This document shows, piece by piece, positions 6,799-14,388 of a stretch of 54,517 bases of DNA (within the stretch, counting starts at the first letter, position 1; each line of letters opens with the position of its first letter). The stretch spans positions 1 through 54,517 of the forward strand of contig JAZSMO010000037.1 in assembly GCA_045535935.1 (NCBI GenBank). Reading direction: 5' to 3'. The translations under genes and the position numbers were made by a program. The notes under the pieces are model-generated. The model worked only from the letters and a program-made list of their open reading frames with translations, did no database searches and had not been told where the DNA came from. The DNA comes from SVFI01 sp045535935 (GTDB lineage Bacteria > Bacillota > Clostridia > Lachnospirales > Lachnospiraceae).

Positions 6799-8325
6799 GT
6801 GATAGTAAAAATTGTGTTTCTTGTTGTATTTTTTGCAATCATGCTTGGAGTCGGAATTTCTTCCAGAAAGCATGCGACGAATGTGAATGATTTTGTGCTG
6901 GGTGGCAGAAGTGTCGGACCATGGCTGACTGCATTTGCTTACGGTACATCGTATTTTTCGGCGGTTGTGTTTGTCGGCTATGCGGGACAGTTCGGTTATA
7001 AGTACGGATTGTCTTCCACATGGATTGGAATCGGAAATGCAGTACTCGGTTCACTGATTGCATGGGTTGTTTTAGGGCGCAGAACCCGTGTTATGACCAA
7101 TCATTTAAAGGCTGCGACAATGCCGGATTATTTCGGAAAGAGATATAACAGCAATGCGCTTCGGGTGACAGCATCTGCGATTGCATTTATTTTCCTGATT
7201 CCTTACACTGCATCCGTATATAACGGACTTTCACGTTTGTTCGGAATGGCATTTGATATTCCGTATGCAGTTTGCGTGCTTGTTATGGCGGTGCTCACCG
7301 GATTGTATGTCATCCTCGGTGGATATATGGCGACTGCCATCAATGACTTTATTCAGGGTATTATTATGATTTTCGGTATTATTGCCGTGATTGCAGCTGT
7401 GTTAAACGGACAGGGCGGTTTTATCAATGCGGTAAAAGATCTTGCGGAGATCGAGAGTGATGTGGCTCTGACCATGGGACAGAAAGGTGCATTCACATCC
7501 TTCTTCGGACCGGATCCGTTGAATCTTGTCGGAGTCGTTATTCTGACCTCACTCGGTACATGGGGACTTCCGCAGATGGTACATAAATTCTATGCAATCA
7601 AAGACGAAAAATCCATCCGCAGCGGTACGATTATTTCTACCTTCTTTGCGGTTGTAGTTGCCGGTGGATGCTATTTCCTCGGTGGTTTCGGAAGATTGTT
7701 TGATACGCCGGCCATTCACAATGCGGACGGAAGCGTGGTTTATGATGCAATCATTCCGTCCATGCTTTCCACTTTGCCAGATATGCTGGTCGGTATTGTG
7801 ATTGTGCTTGTGCTTTCGGCTTCCATGTCGACACTTTCTTCTCTTGTGCTGACATCAAGCTCGACATTGACGCTTGATGTAATTAAGGGAAATATTATAA
7901 AGGAAATGAGTGAAAAGAAACAGGTGCTCTGCATGAGAATTCTTCTTGTGTTCTTTATCGCTATTTCCGTAATTCTGGCATTGGATCCGCCGACCTTTAT
8001 CGCGCAGCTCATGGGTATTTCATGGGGAGCGCTGGCAGGAGCATTCCTTGCGCCGTTCCTGTACGGTCTGTACTGGAAAAAGGTGACAAGAGCTTCTGTT
8101 TGGGCAAGCTTTATTGTCGGTGTCGGCATTACGGTTTCCAACATCTTCTTGAAATACATTGCATCTCCGATCAACGCAGGTGCAATCGCCATGATAGCAG
8201 GACTTATTGTTGTTCCGCTTGTCAGTCTGGTTACACCTAAGATGAAGGAAGATGAGGTAGAAAAGATTTTCACCTGTCTGGAAGAAAAGGTATTGGTAAG
8301 TAAGAGAAAATCCATTGAAGAGTAA
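6799..8325 (+). CDS. Sodium:solute symporter (SSS family)
   Basis: A 508-residue integral membrane transporter of the SSS/PutP family, about 13 membrane segments by hydrophobicity, in the usual size range. The N-terminal helix leads into NDFVLGGRSVGPW, which is characteristic, and GGYMATAINDFIQGIIM near residue 175-190 is the SSS core motif around TM5-6. It should couple Na+ entry to uptake of a small solute; the substrate is not readable. The start is GTG at 6799 with a perfect AGGAGG at 6785-6790. It has its own promoter and leader structure, and a terminator shared with the convergent GGDEF gene. A link to the aromatic-acid cluster upstream is possible but not shown. Confidence 0.94.
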   Translation: MIVKIVFLVVFFAIMLGVGISSRKHATNVNDFVLGGRSVGPWLTAFAYGTSYFSAVVFVGYAGQFGYKYGLSSTWIGIGNAVLGSLIAWVVLGRRTRVMTNHLKAATMPDYFGKRYNSNALRVTASAIAFIFLIPYTASVYNGLSRLFGMAFDIPYAVCVLVMAVLTGLYVILGGYMATAINDFIQGIIMIFGIIAVIAAVLNGQGGFINAVKDLAEIESDVALTMGQKGAFTSFFGPDPLNLVGVVILTSLGTWGLPQMVHKFYAIKDEKSIRSGTIISTFFAVVVAGGCYFLGGFGRLFDTPAIHNADGSVVYDAIIPSMLSTLPDMLVGIVIVLVLSASMSTLSSLVLTSSSTLTLDVIKGNIIKEMSEKKQVLCMRILLVFFIAISVILALDPPTFIAQLMGISWGALAGAFLAPFLYGLYWKKVTRASVWASFIVGVGITVSNIFLKYIASPINAGAIAMIAGLIVVPLVSLVTPKMKEDEVEKIFTCLEEKVLVSKRKSIEE

Positions 8326-8360
8326 GAGTTTGAAATAAGACGTGTATTGGGGGTTATAAA

Positions 8361-8411
8361 AGAAAAACGGCAGGAATCAGGATACTACCTGATTCTTGCC
8401 GTTTCTTTTAC
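8361..8411. terminator. Bidirectional terminator between convergent genes
   Basis: Arms 8361-8381 and 8388-8408 pair over about 20 positions with few mismatches around the core GGCAGGAATCAGG / CCTGATTCTTGCC. There is an A-run on the left and a T-run on the right. The stop codon of the minus-strand GGDEF gene (8377-8379) lies inside the left arm. Confidence 0.85.
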
Positions 8412-9480
8412 CTTTATATAAGTTTTCATCGGTAATCTTGATTAGCTTATTGATGTTGAAGCCCGGAATATATCCGGTGACACCGAAGGTCATTGTGACG
8501 GTGATCTTATCCCCGTCTTTTGTGGTGATCGGAGAATTCTCCAGCGCACTGCGAATTCGTTCTGCCACTTGTGTGGCGATCTTTCCGTCATTGTTAATCA
8601 GAAGCAACATTTCTTCGCCGCCCCAGCGACATACGTGGTCATTGCCGCGAAGCTGTGTCTTCATAATGCCCGCCACATGGATCAGTACCTGGTCGCCGAC
8701 ATCATGTCCGTAAGTGTCATTTACTTTTTTGAAGTCGTCGATATCTGCCATGACCAGACTGAATTGGGTACCGGTCTTTTTGGCTGTGTCCATCACGTGA
8801 TTGAGGTGCACCTCCATGCTTCGACGGTTCAAAAGCTTGGTCAGTGGATCGTGGCTTGCCATCTTATCCAGTGTCTCGTTTTCGTGCATGAGGTTTCGCT
8901 GCATCTGACGGATCTCAATAGAGAACAGAACCGAGAAGAAGATTACGATGGCAAACGAGACTGTTGAATTTATGCAAAAGCCTGTGGTAATAAAAGCAGG
9001 TGAGGCCACGTTTGTGTACATGGGTGGTCGACTGTCACATACCACTTTGGTAACAAGGGAGCAGAGACAGATAATTACGCCGTTGATGATCGGACTTAAA
9101 ATGTGTCTTCGTATCTGCGGTAATGTCAGCGACAGATAAAAAGAAACCGGAACAAGGGCAATGACATATGTCATGTATCCCCATTGCCATCCCATCAGAA
9201 CAGAAAAGAAGATGGAATGGAACAATACCTCGGTGACTGTGCCAAGGAAGATGGCAAGATATTTTTCCTGACGAACAAAGACAATTGCCATGTAGAAGTA
9301 AAAAATCGTGGCAAAAACATTGTAATAATAGATCGGAGTGATGTTCAGAAAGAAAAATGTCACTGTGATGCTCATATGTATGATTCCTGCCACATAGCAG
9401 ATAATGGAATATTTAAAAGAATTATCAATTGTCAATGTTCCGTTTAGATAGCGGTTCATTCTGTGAAGCCAGTGTTTCAT
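8377..9480 (-). CDS. Membrane-bound GGDEF diguanylate cyclase
   Basis: A 367-residue protein with about six membrane helices in residues 20-190 and a C-terminal GGDEF domain. The domain starts at DPLTKLLNRR, has the metal-binding Asp in MADIDDFKKVND, an I-site RGND five residues before the signature, and the signature GGEEM (F replaced by M). It probably makes cyclic di-GMP from GTP and is feedback-inhibited through the I-site. The start is ATG at 9480, because CAAAGGGGA precedes it. The open frame extends 30 codons upstream, but its leading part overlaps the promoter. A good minus-strand promoter (9574-9546) crosses an inverted repeat, which suggests control by a DNA-binding regulator. The neighbours are a YjfB-type protein and a second GGDEF-like gene. 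Confidence 0.9.
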   Translation of the reverse strand: MKHWLHRMNRYLNGTLTIDNSFKYSIICYVAGIIHMSITVTFFFLNITPIYYYNVFATIFYFYMAIVFVRQEKYLAIFLGTVTEVLFHSIFFSVLMGWQWGYMTYVIALVPVSFYLSLTLPQIRRHILSPIINGVIICLCSLVTKVVCDSRPPMYTNVASPAFITTGFCINSTVSFAIVIFFSVLFSIEIRQMQRNLMHENETLDKMASHDPLTKLLNRRSMEVHLNHVMDTAKKTGTQFSLVMADIDDFKKVNDTYGHDVGDQVLIHVAGIMKTQLRGNDHVCRWGGEEMLLLINNDGKIATQVAERIRSALENSPITTKDGDKITVTMTFGVTGYIPGFNINKLIKITDENLYKGKRNGKNQVVS

Positions 9481-9525
9481 GAGTTTTCCCCTTTGCGTAC
9501 AAATATTTATTGTAATACAAACGAA

Positions 9526-9561
9526 AAAGGTTTCACTATATGATATATATAGGAAACCTTT
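9526..9561. promoter_or_regulatory. Inverted repeat across the GGDEF promoter
   Basis: AAAGGTTTC (9526-9534) and GAAACCTTT (9553-9561) are perfect inverted copies separated by 18 bases, and they flank the -10 box of the minus-strand promoter. Only one arm would be in the transcript, so this is more likely a protein-binding operator than an RNA hairpin. Confidence 0.65.
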
Positions 9562-9574
9562 GTTTTTCATTCAA
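9546..9574 (-). promoter_or_regulatory. Promoter of the membrane GGDEF gene
   Basis: On the minus strand TTGAAT (9574-9569), 17-base spacer, TATATA (9551-9546). Predicted start near 9539, about 60 bases before the ATG. Confidence 0.6.
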
Positions 9575-9589
9575 GTAATACAAGTAGTT

Positions 9590-9781
9590 TTAAACGGTAA
9601 GGTCAATGTTGGCGCCCAGATATGGTGTAACGGATTGCTCCATCATGGAACGATCCATCATCGCCACCAGGGAATCGCCGAGATCTGCGGAGACATCCAG
9701 TGATTTGCTCAGCATCGCAACACCGAAATCCGTCGTCAATTGATTCTTGGCCATGGCCATTGATAATGCAGCAATATCCAT
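9590..9781 (-). CDS. YjfB family putative motility protein
   Basis: A 63-residue protein, full length for the small YjfB family, in which members start MDIAALSMAMA and end in a PxLGxNIDL pattern. Here it is MDIAALSMAMAKNQLTTDFG and PYLGANIDLTV. The role is not established; the family is listed as putative motility protein and turns up in flagellated Firmicutes. The start is ATG at 9781, nine bases after AAAGGAGG. The open frame extends upstream but without a ribosome site. It has its own promoter and lies between the GGDEF gene and a divergent GGDEF-like gene, which suggests a tie to cyclic di-GMP control of motility. Confidence 0.85.
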   Translation of the reverse strand: MDIAALSMAMAKNQLTTDFGVAMLSKSLDVSADLGDSLVAMMDRSMMEQSVTPYLGANIDLTV

Positions 9782-9821
9782 AATAGGACTCCTCCTTTCC
9801 TCTGCGCATAAACTTTTTTTT

Positions 9822-9850
9822 ATAATAACATGAAGCGCCGTAAATGGCAA
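9822..9850 (-). promoter_or_regulatory. Promoter of the YjfB gene
   Basis: On the minus strand TTGCCA (9850-9845), 17-base spacer, TATTAT (9827-9822). It sits back to back with the plus-strand promoter at 9860-9888. Confidence 0.6.
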
Positions 9851-9859
9851 GAAAGAGCA

Positions 9860-9888
9860 TAGACAAAAATTAAAAAAAAAGATATAAT
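9860..9888 (+). promoter_or_regulatory. Promoter of the degenerate GGDEF gene
   Basis: TAGACA (9860-9865), 17-base spacer, perfect TATAAT (9883-9888). It is divergent from the YjfB promoter, and the two -35 boxes are nine bases apart, so one regulator could affect both. Confidence 0.65.
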
Positions 9889-9912
9889 CCTTTTATATGG
9901 GAGGATACACTT

Positions 9913-10827
9913 ATGGCATTTGGACTTATATCTTTGGAAAAGAGAATGAAAGATAATATAAAAAATTACAGTCTGGATCTGCTGTTTGATATAGGTAAAC
10001 TGTCAGAGTATCTGGAAGCGGCATATCTGGTGAGCGGTATCAGTTTTCTGCTTGTGGATCGTCATGGAGAAAAGGTTTTCAGTATCGGCGATTTCGCAGG
10101 ATTTAACCCGGATGTGGTCAATGCTCCGGGAGACAAGATCCGAATCAGCGGGCGTACGGTAGCGCATCTCTACACGCGAGAGGAGGAACTGACAGGAGAG
10201 GCACAGAAGAGGTTTGTTGAAGGTATCGTCGGACACCTTACGATGCTTGCGGAGAGTACATATTCCAATATGGAGACCTCAATTTATGTGGATGAACTGG
10301 AGAAACGTCTTGAGAAGGAGCAGTATCAGGTAAAACACGGAGAGAAAAAGGATGCACTCACAGGGACGCTCAACAGTACTTATTTTGAAAATCGTGCCAA
10401 TGTAATCGATCGTTCTGATGTGGTACCGGTGGCTGTCATCTGTGCGAATATTAATGACTGGAAATATGTCAATGACCGATACGGAGATGAGGAAAGTGAC
10501 CGCTTAATTAAAGTGGTTGCGGAGATACTCAAAAAAGAGGCCAAAAACGAGTACGTCATCGGCAGATGCGGAGGAGATTTCTTCCATATCCTGATCCCGA
10601 TGGTGGAGGACGGCGAGGCGGAGGATTACTGTAGCAGAGTGCAGGCTGCATGTGACGCTTTTGAAGATGAAAGAATAGCACCGTCCGTTGCCTGCGGTTA
10701 TGTTTTTAAGACCAATGTTGAGCAGTCAGTGATGAATCTGGTGTCCGATGCGGAGTACGAGATGTTCAACAACAAATTCGAGATTAAAAATGCGCCGGGC
10801 TACAGAGAACGCCTGGAAAAGAAATAA
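9913..10827 (+). CDS. Degenerate GGDEF-domain protein
   Basis: A 304-residue soluble protein. An N-terminal region (1-about 120) has no clear motif. A coiled-coil stretch follows near 123-145 (YVDELEKRLEKEQYQ), then a GGDEF-like domain that starts with KDALTGTLNSTYFENRA. The metal-binding Asp is replaced in CANINDWKYVND (Asn for Asp), and the signature reads CGGDFF instead of GGDEF. There is no RxxD I-site before it. It is therefore probably not an active cyclase, though it may bind GTP or act as a partner. ATG at 9913 follows GGGAGG. It has its own promoter, divergent from the YjfB gene. Confidence 0.83.
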   Translation: MAFGLISLEKRMKDNIKNYSLDLLFDIGKLSEYLEAAYLVSGISFLLVDRHGEKVFSIGDFAGFNPDVVNAPGDKIRISGRTVAHLYTREEELTGEAQKRFVEGIVGHLTMLAESTYSNMETSIYVDELEKRLEKEQYQVKHGEKKDALTGTLNSTYFENRANVIDRSDVVPVAVICANINDWKYVNDRYGDEESDRLIKVVAEILKKEAKNEYVIGRCGGDFFHILIPMVEDGEAEDYCSRVQAACDAFEDERIAPSVACGYVFKTNVEQSVMNLVSDAEYEMFNNKFEIKNAPGYRERLEKK

Positions 10828-10838
10828 AGAGAGGTTGG

Positions 10839-10871
10839 GGCTGCAAAGTCGGTGTGTCCGGTTTTGCAGCC
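10839..10871 (+). terminator. Hairpin between the GGDEF-like and HAD genes
   Basis: GGCTGCAAA (10839-10847) pairs with TTTGCAGCC (10863-10871) across a 15-base loop. The tail TGTATTATGT is not a true T-run, so it is a weak terminator or an intercistronic structure. Confidence 0.4.
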
Positions 10872-10899
10872 TGTATTATGTCTAAAAGGGAGATCAATC

Positions 10900-11703
10900 A
10901 TGGCAGATAGAAAAGCAATTTTTTTCGATATTGACGGAACCTTGTTTGAACAGGGAAATGCAGTTCCGGAAAGTGCGGTAAAGGCTATTTGTGAACTGCG
11001 AAGAAACGGTCATCTGGCGTTTGTGTGCAGCGGACGAAGCCGTATCATGGTTCCGGAAGAAGCGATTCTTTCCATCGGATTTGATGGCGTGATTGCTGCC
11101 TGCGGAATGTACGGAAGCTACAATGGAAAAGTTCTTTTTGATGAAGAGATGACCTGCGAGCAGCTTTCCGACATTATCCCTGTGCTGAAAAGTACGGGAA
11201 CTATGTATATTTTGGAAGGCAGCGAATATATTTATTATGATGAGCTTACGATACATCATGCGATTGATGACTGGTATGTGAGATCAATCCGGGAGATGGT
11301 TCCGGACCGGTTTCGGGTTGTCCCGGACTCTGTGGAAGAGATTCATGCCAATAAGATCAGTATTCAGGTGCCGATGTCCCGCAAGGAAGAAGTGTTTGAA
11401 CGGGCAAAAAATTATTATCAGCTGCTTCTCCATGAAGAGAATATTGCGGAGATTGTTCCGCATGGATTTACGAAGGCGGCAGGAATACAGCGCATATGTG
11501 AACTGATTGGGATTCCGAGGGAGAATACATTTGCCTTTGGCGACAGTATCAACGATATAGAAATGCTGCGCTACGCACAGGTGGGGATTGTCATGGGGAA
11601 CGGGACTCAGGTGGCGAAAGAGAATGCAGACTACATAACGACAGGTCTGTACGAAGACGGTATCCGGAATGCGCTTTTACATTTTGGTTTGATTGGCGCA
11701 TGA
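10900..11703 (+). CDS. Cof-type HAD-superfamily hydrolase
   Basis: A 267-residue cytoplasmic phosphatase of the HAD IIB (Cof) subfamily. Motif I FFDIDGTLFEQ with the nucleophile Asp, motif II FVCSGRSR, the lysine of motif III in HGFTKAAGI, and motif IV FGDSINDIEML are all present, with a cap domain in the middle. These enzymes remove phosphate from sugar phosphates, FMN or PLP; the substrate here is unknown. The start is ATG at 10900 after AAAAGGGAGA. An upstream GTG in frame at 10852 lacks a ribosome site and lies inside the hairpin loop. Confidence 0.92.
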   Translation: MADRKAIFFDIDGTLFEQGNAVPESAVKAICELRRNGHLAFVCSGRSRIMVPEEAILSIGFDGVIAACGMYGSYNGKVLFDEEMTCEQLSDIIPVLKSTGTMYILEGSEYIYYDELTIHHAIDDWYVRSIREMVPDRFRVVPDSVEEIHANKISIQVPMSRKEEVFERAKNYYQLLLHEENIAEIVPHGFTKAAGIQRICELIGIPRENTFAFGDSINDIEMLRYAQVGIVMGNGTQVAKENADYITTGLYEDGIRNALLHFGLIGA

Positions 11704-11742
11704 ACGGTTTCTTTCGAAAAAAGAAAGTATTTATAAACCGTT
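11703..11742 (+). terminator. Nested hairpin after the HAD gene
   Basis: AACGGTTT (11703-11710) pairs with AAACCGTT (11735-11742), and inside it CTTTC (11711-11715) pairs with GAAAG (11723-11727). It starts at the stop codon. The downstream tail TATTAAAT is poor, so it may end transcription only partly before groES. Confidence 0.45.
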
Positions 11743-11844
11743 TATTAAATCTCATTTTTCAGGGAAAATAAGGCAAAACTAAGCAAAAGCGAGAAAAAGT
11801 GAGATAAAGAGAGATAATAGCAAGGAAATGATGGTTAATTTGGT

Positions 11845-11876
11845 TTGCAATAGGTATATAAAAAAACTAATATAAT
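11845..11876 (+). promoter_or_regulatory. groESL promoter region
   Basis: TTGCAA (11845-11850) is followed by TATAAT (11871-11876) at 20 bases, or by TAATAT (11868-11873) at the ideal 17. The exact -10 box is uncertain, but the start would fall near or inside the CIRCE element just downstream. Confidence 0.55.
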
Positions 11877-11884
11877 CATTGTGG

Positions 11885-11911
11885 TTAGCACTCGGACATA
11901 AAGAGTGCTAA
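11885..11911 (+). promoter_or_regulatory. CIRCE operator (HrcA site)
   Basis: Perfect TTAGCACTC, nine bases, GAGTGCTAA: the conserved CIRCE inverted repeat bound by the HrcA repressor. It places groESL under heat-shock control through HrcA. The hrcA gene itself is not in the window. Confidence 0.97.
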
Positions 11912-11966
11912 TAAAAGTCGTACATACAAAAGCGAACAGATTGAAAATAGAAGGAGGTTTTTAGTT

Positions 11967-12254
11967 ATGAAATTAGTACCACTTGGAGACAGAGTTGTTT
12001 TGAAACAGCTGGTAGCAGAGGAGACAACCAAATCCGGTATCGTATTGCCGGGACAGAGTAAGGAAAAGCCGCAGCAGGCAGAGGTAATTGCAGTCGGACC
12101 GGGCGGAATGGTAGACGGAAAAGAGATTGCCATGCATGTGAAAGTAGGCGATCAGGTAATCTATTCCAAATATGCAGGCACGGAAGTGAAGCTTGAGGAA
12201 GAAGAATATATGGTAGTCCGCCAGAGCGATATTTTGGCGATTGTGGAAGAATAA
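11967..12254 (+). CDS. groES: Co-chaperonin GroES
   Basis: A 95-residue Cpn10. The mobile loop is visible as EETTKSGIVLPGQSKEKPQQ near residues 17-36, and the family ending reads VRQSDILAIVEE. It caps the GroEL ring and helps fold cytoplasmic proteins. ATG at 11967 follows AGAAGGAGG. It is controlled by the CIRCE element 56 bases upstream. groL follows after 29 bases with its own strong ribosome site. Confidence 0.98.
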   Translation: MKLVPLGDRVVLKQLVAEETTKSGIVLPGQSKEKPQQAEVIAVGPGGMVDGKEIAMHVKVGDQVIYSKYAGTEVKLEEEEYMVVRQSDILAIVEE

Positions 12255-12283
12255 TTTGAATCAGGCATAAGGAGGTCATAAAC

Positions 12284-13906
12284 ATGGCAAAAGAAATCAA
12301 ATACGGAGCAGATGCGAGAGCAGCTCTTGAATCCGGTGTAAATCAGCTGGCAGATACGGTCAGAGTGACATTGGGACCAAAGGGAAGAAACGTAGTTTTA
12401 GACAAATCATACGGTGCGCCGCTCATCACAAATGACGGTGTGACAATTGCAAAAGAGATTGAACTTGAGGATGCATTTGAAAATATGGGAGCTCAGCTTG
12501 TAAAAGAAGTAGCTACCAAGACAAACGATGTAGCCGGTGACGGTACAACCACAGCGACAGTCCTTGCACAGGCGATGATCAATGCAGGTATGAAGAACCT
12601 GGCAGCAGGCGCTAACCCGATTATCCTCCGCAAAGGTATGAAGAAGGCGACAGACTGCGCAGTAGAGTCCATCGCAAAGATGAGCTCCAAGGTAAACGGA
12701 AAAGAACATATCGCAAAGGTTGCAGCAATCTCTGCAGGCGACGAAGAGGTTGGTAATCTTGTGGCAGATGCCATGGAAAAAGTTTCCGGTGACGGTGTCA
12801 TCACCATCGAGGAGAGCAAGACCATGCTCACAGAACTTGATTTGGTAGAAGGTATGCAGTTCGACCGCGGTTACATTTCCGCTTACATGGCGACAGATAT
12901 GGATAAGATGGAGGCAGTGCTTGATACACCTTACATCTTGATTACAGATAAGAAGATTTCTAATATCCAGGAGATTCTTCCGCTTCTTGAGCAGATTGTT
13001 CAGTGTGGTGCAAAACTTCTCATCATTGCAGAAGATGTGGAGGGTGAAGCACTCACAACACTTATCGTGAACAAACTTCGCGGAACATTCAATGTGGTAG
13101 CTGTGAAGGCTCCGGGTTACGGCGACAGAAGAAAAGCTATGCTTGAGGATATTGCTATTCTGACAGGCGGACAGGTAATCAGCTCCGAACTCGGTTTGGA
13201 ACTCAAAGACACAACAATGGAACAGCTCGGTCGTGCAAGATCTGTAAAAGTGCAGAAAGAAAATACAGTCATTGTGGACGGCGAAGGTTCCAAAGAAGCA
13301 ATCCAGGCTCGTATCGCTTCCATTAAGAAACAGGTGGAAGAGACAACATCTGATTTCGACCGCGAAAAATTACAGGAAAGACTTGCAAAGCTTGCAGGCG
13401 GTGTAGCAGTCATCCGTGTGGGAGCTGCAACAGAAACAGAGATGAAAGAGTCCAAACTTCGTCTGGAGGATGCTCTTGCAGCGACAAAGGCAGCAGTGGA
13501 AGAAGGTATCATCTCAGGTGGTGGTTCTGCATACATCCATGCTTCCAAGGAAGTAGCGCTTCTTGCGGATACATTGGAAGGTGACGAGAAGACAGGTGCA
13601 CAGATCGTTCTCAAAGCACTGGAAGCTCCACTGTTCCATATCGCAGCCAATGCAGGTCTGGAAGGCAGTGTAATCATTAATAAAGTAAGAGAATCCGAAG
13701 CGGGTGTAGGATTTGATGCACTCAAAGAAGAATATGTTGACATGGTAGCAACAGGAATTCTTGATCCTGCAAAGGTGACAAGAAGTGCACTTCAGAATGC
13801 AACAAGTGTTGCTTCTACACTTCTTACAACTGAGTCTGTCGTAGCGAACATCAAAGAGGACGCTCCTGCTATGCCGGCCGGCGCAGGTATGGGCGGAATG
13901 ATGTAA
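12284..13906 (+). CDS. groL: Chaperonin GroEL
   Basis: A 540-residue Cpn60, standard length. The ATP-binding motif AGDGTTTATVLAQ is near residues 85-97, with TLGPKGRNVVLDKSYGAP near 29-46, and the C-terminus ends in the glycine-methionine tail AGMGGMM. It forms the folding chamber with GroES. ATG at 12284 follows AAGGAGG. The operon ends at a terminator at 13975. Confidence 0.98.
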   Translation: MAKEIKYGADARAALESGVNQLADTVRVTLGPKGRNVVLDKSYGAPLITNDGVTIAKEIELEDAFENMGAQLVKEVATKTNDVAGDGTTTATVLAQAMINAGMKNLAAGANPIILRKGMKKATDCAVESIAKMSSKVNGKEHIAKVAAISAGDEEVGNLVADAMEKVSGDGVITIEESKTMLTELDLVEGMQFDRGYISAYMATDMDKMEAVLDTPYILITDKKISNIQEILPLLEQIVQCGAKLLIIAEDVEGEALTTLIVNKLRGTFNVVAVKAPGYGDRRKAMLEDIAILTGGQVISSELGLELKDTTMEQLGRARSVKVQKENTVIVDGEGSKEAIQARIASIKKQVEETTSDFDREKLQERLAKLAGGVAVIRVGAATETEMKESKLRLEDALAATKAAVEEGIISGGGSAYIHASKEVALLADTLEGDEKTGAQIVLKALEAPLFHIAANAGLEGSVIINKVRESEAGVGFDALKEEYVDMVATGILDPAKVTRSALQNATSVASTLLTTESVVANIKEDAPAMPAGAGMGGMM

Positions 13907-13934
13907 GATTTGCAGGATAGGATTTGGATATAAG

Positions 13935-13973
13935 ATTTGCGTCGTATATTTGAATATATAAAATTTGCGTCGT
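13935..13973 (+). repeat. Two direct copies of an 11-base repeat
   Basis: ATTTGCGTCGT occurs at 13935-13945 and 13963-13973, 28 bases apart, just after groL. Between them is an AT-rich stretch with TATATT/AATATA symmetry. No function is evident. Confidence 0.5.
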
Positions 13974-13974
13974 G

Positions 13975-14016
13975 CGGGGCATATGGAGCACTTTAGGTGC
14001 TCGTATGCCCCGTTTT
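13975..14016 (+). terminator. groESL terminator
   Basis: CGGGGCATA (13975-13983) pairs with TATGCCCCG (14004-14012). Inside it GAGCAC (13986-13991) pairs with GTGCTC (13997-14002). It is followed by TTTT, a long strong stem fitting a rho-independent terminator. Confidence 0.88.
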
Positions 14017-14032
14017 GTGCCTTGTGATTTGA

Positions 14033-14148
14033 GTTATGTAAACCGGCGGGGCATATAGAGAAAAACTTGTGCGCTACGCCCCGTTTTTTTCAAAAATCGG
14101 GGCACCAGGAGTGAGAAAAATTCTATATGCCCAAATGGTTTACATAAC
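14033..14148. repeat. 116-base inverted-repeat element with rival inner stems
   Basis: The outer arms GTTATGTAAACC (14033-14044) and GGTTTACATAAC (14137-14148) are perfect. After a 4-by-4 internal loop the stem resumes with GGGCATATAGA (14049-14059) and TCTATATGCCC (14122-14132). Inside, GCCCCG (14078-14083, followed by seven T's) can pair either with the upstream CGGGGC (14047-14052), making a terminator-like hairpin, or with the downstream CGGGGC (14098-14103). It may be a MITE-like palindrome, a second terminator or a switch-like RNA. No target duplication is visible. Confidence 0.6.
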
Positions 14149-14187
14149 ACAGCAAACCAGTGTGAAAGCGGGGTCTGAGGGAGCGTT

Positions 14188-14265
14188 ATGTTTGCCTTAC
14201 AGATTGCATTTGGTGTGCTTAATGCAGTGATTGAAGCGATTATCCGTGCTGTTTCAAAGGAATAA
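14188..14265 (+). CDS. Possible 25-residue amphipathic peptide
   Basis: ATG at 14188 opens a 25-codon frame ending in TAA. The product MFALQIAFGVLNAVIEAIIR continues AVSKE, and would be a short, mostly hydrophobic helix with charges spaced on one side, as in small membrane-active peptides. GAGGGAG lies four bases upstream and could be a ribosome site. It follows a large inverted repeat and precedes an XRE regulator gene. No family is recognised and no frame conservation can be tested here, so it may be chance. Confidence 0.35.
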   Translation: MFALQIAFGVLNAVIEAIIRAVSKE

Positions 14266-14337
14266 TTGTCGATAAATCACACAATAGGCAGAAAAAATCC
14301 ATAATAATGTCGAAATTGATACTATCGGACATACACT

Positions 14338-14365
14338 TTGGCAAAATAATCCTTTAAAATAATAG
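14338..14365 (+). promoter_or_regulatory. Weak promoter-like site before the XRE gene
   Basis: TTGGCA (14338-14343), 16-base spacer, TAATAG (14360-14365). The rest of the AT-rich stretch 14266-14388 shows nothing else that I can support. Confidence 0.25.
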
Positions 14366-14388
14366 AAAATATTGGAAGGAGCCAAGGT

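Noticed and set aside
8948..9139. Short plus-strand frame opposite the GGDEF gene
   Set aside because: Falls in the membrane-helix part of the minus-strand gene; no ribosome site or known domain.
9782..9850. Longer N-terminus for the YjfB gene
   Set aside because: The extra codons cover the ribosome site and promoter of the family-standard start MDIAALSMAMA.
14033..14148. Insertion sequence with terminal repeats
   Set aside because: No transposase frame between the arms and no flanking target duplication; kept only as a palindromic element.
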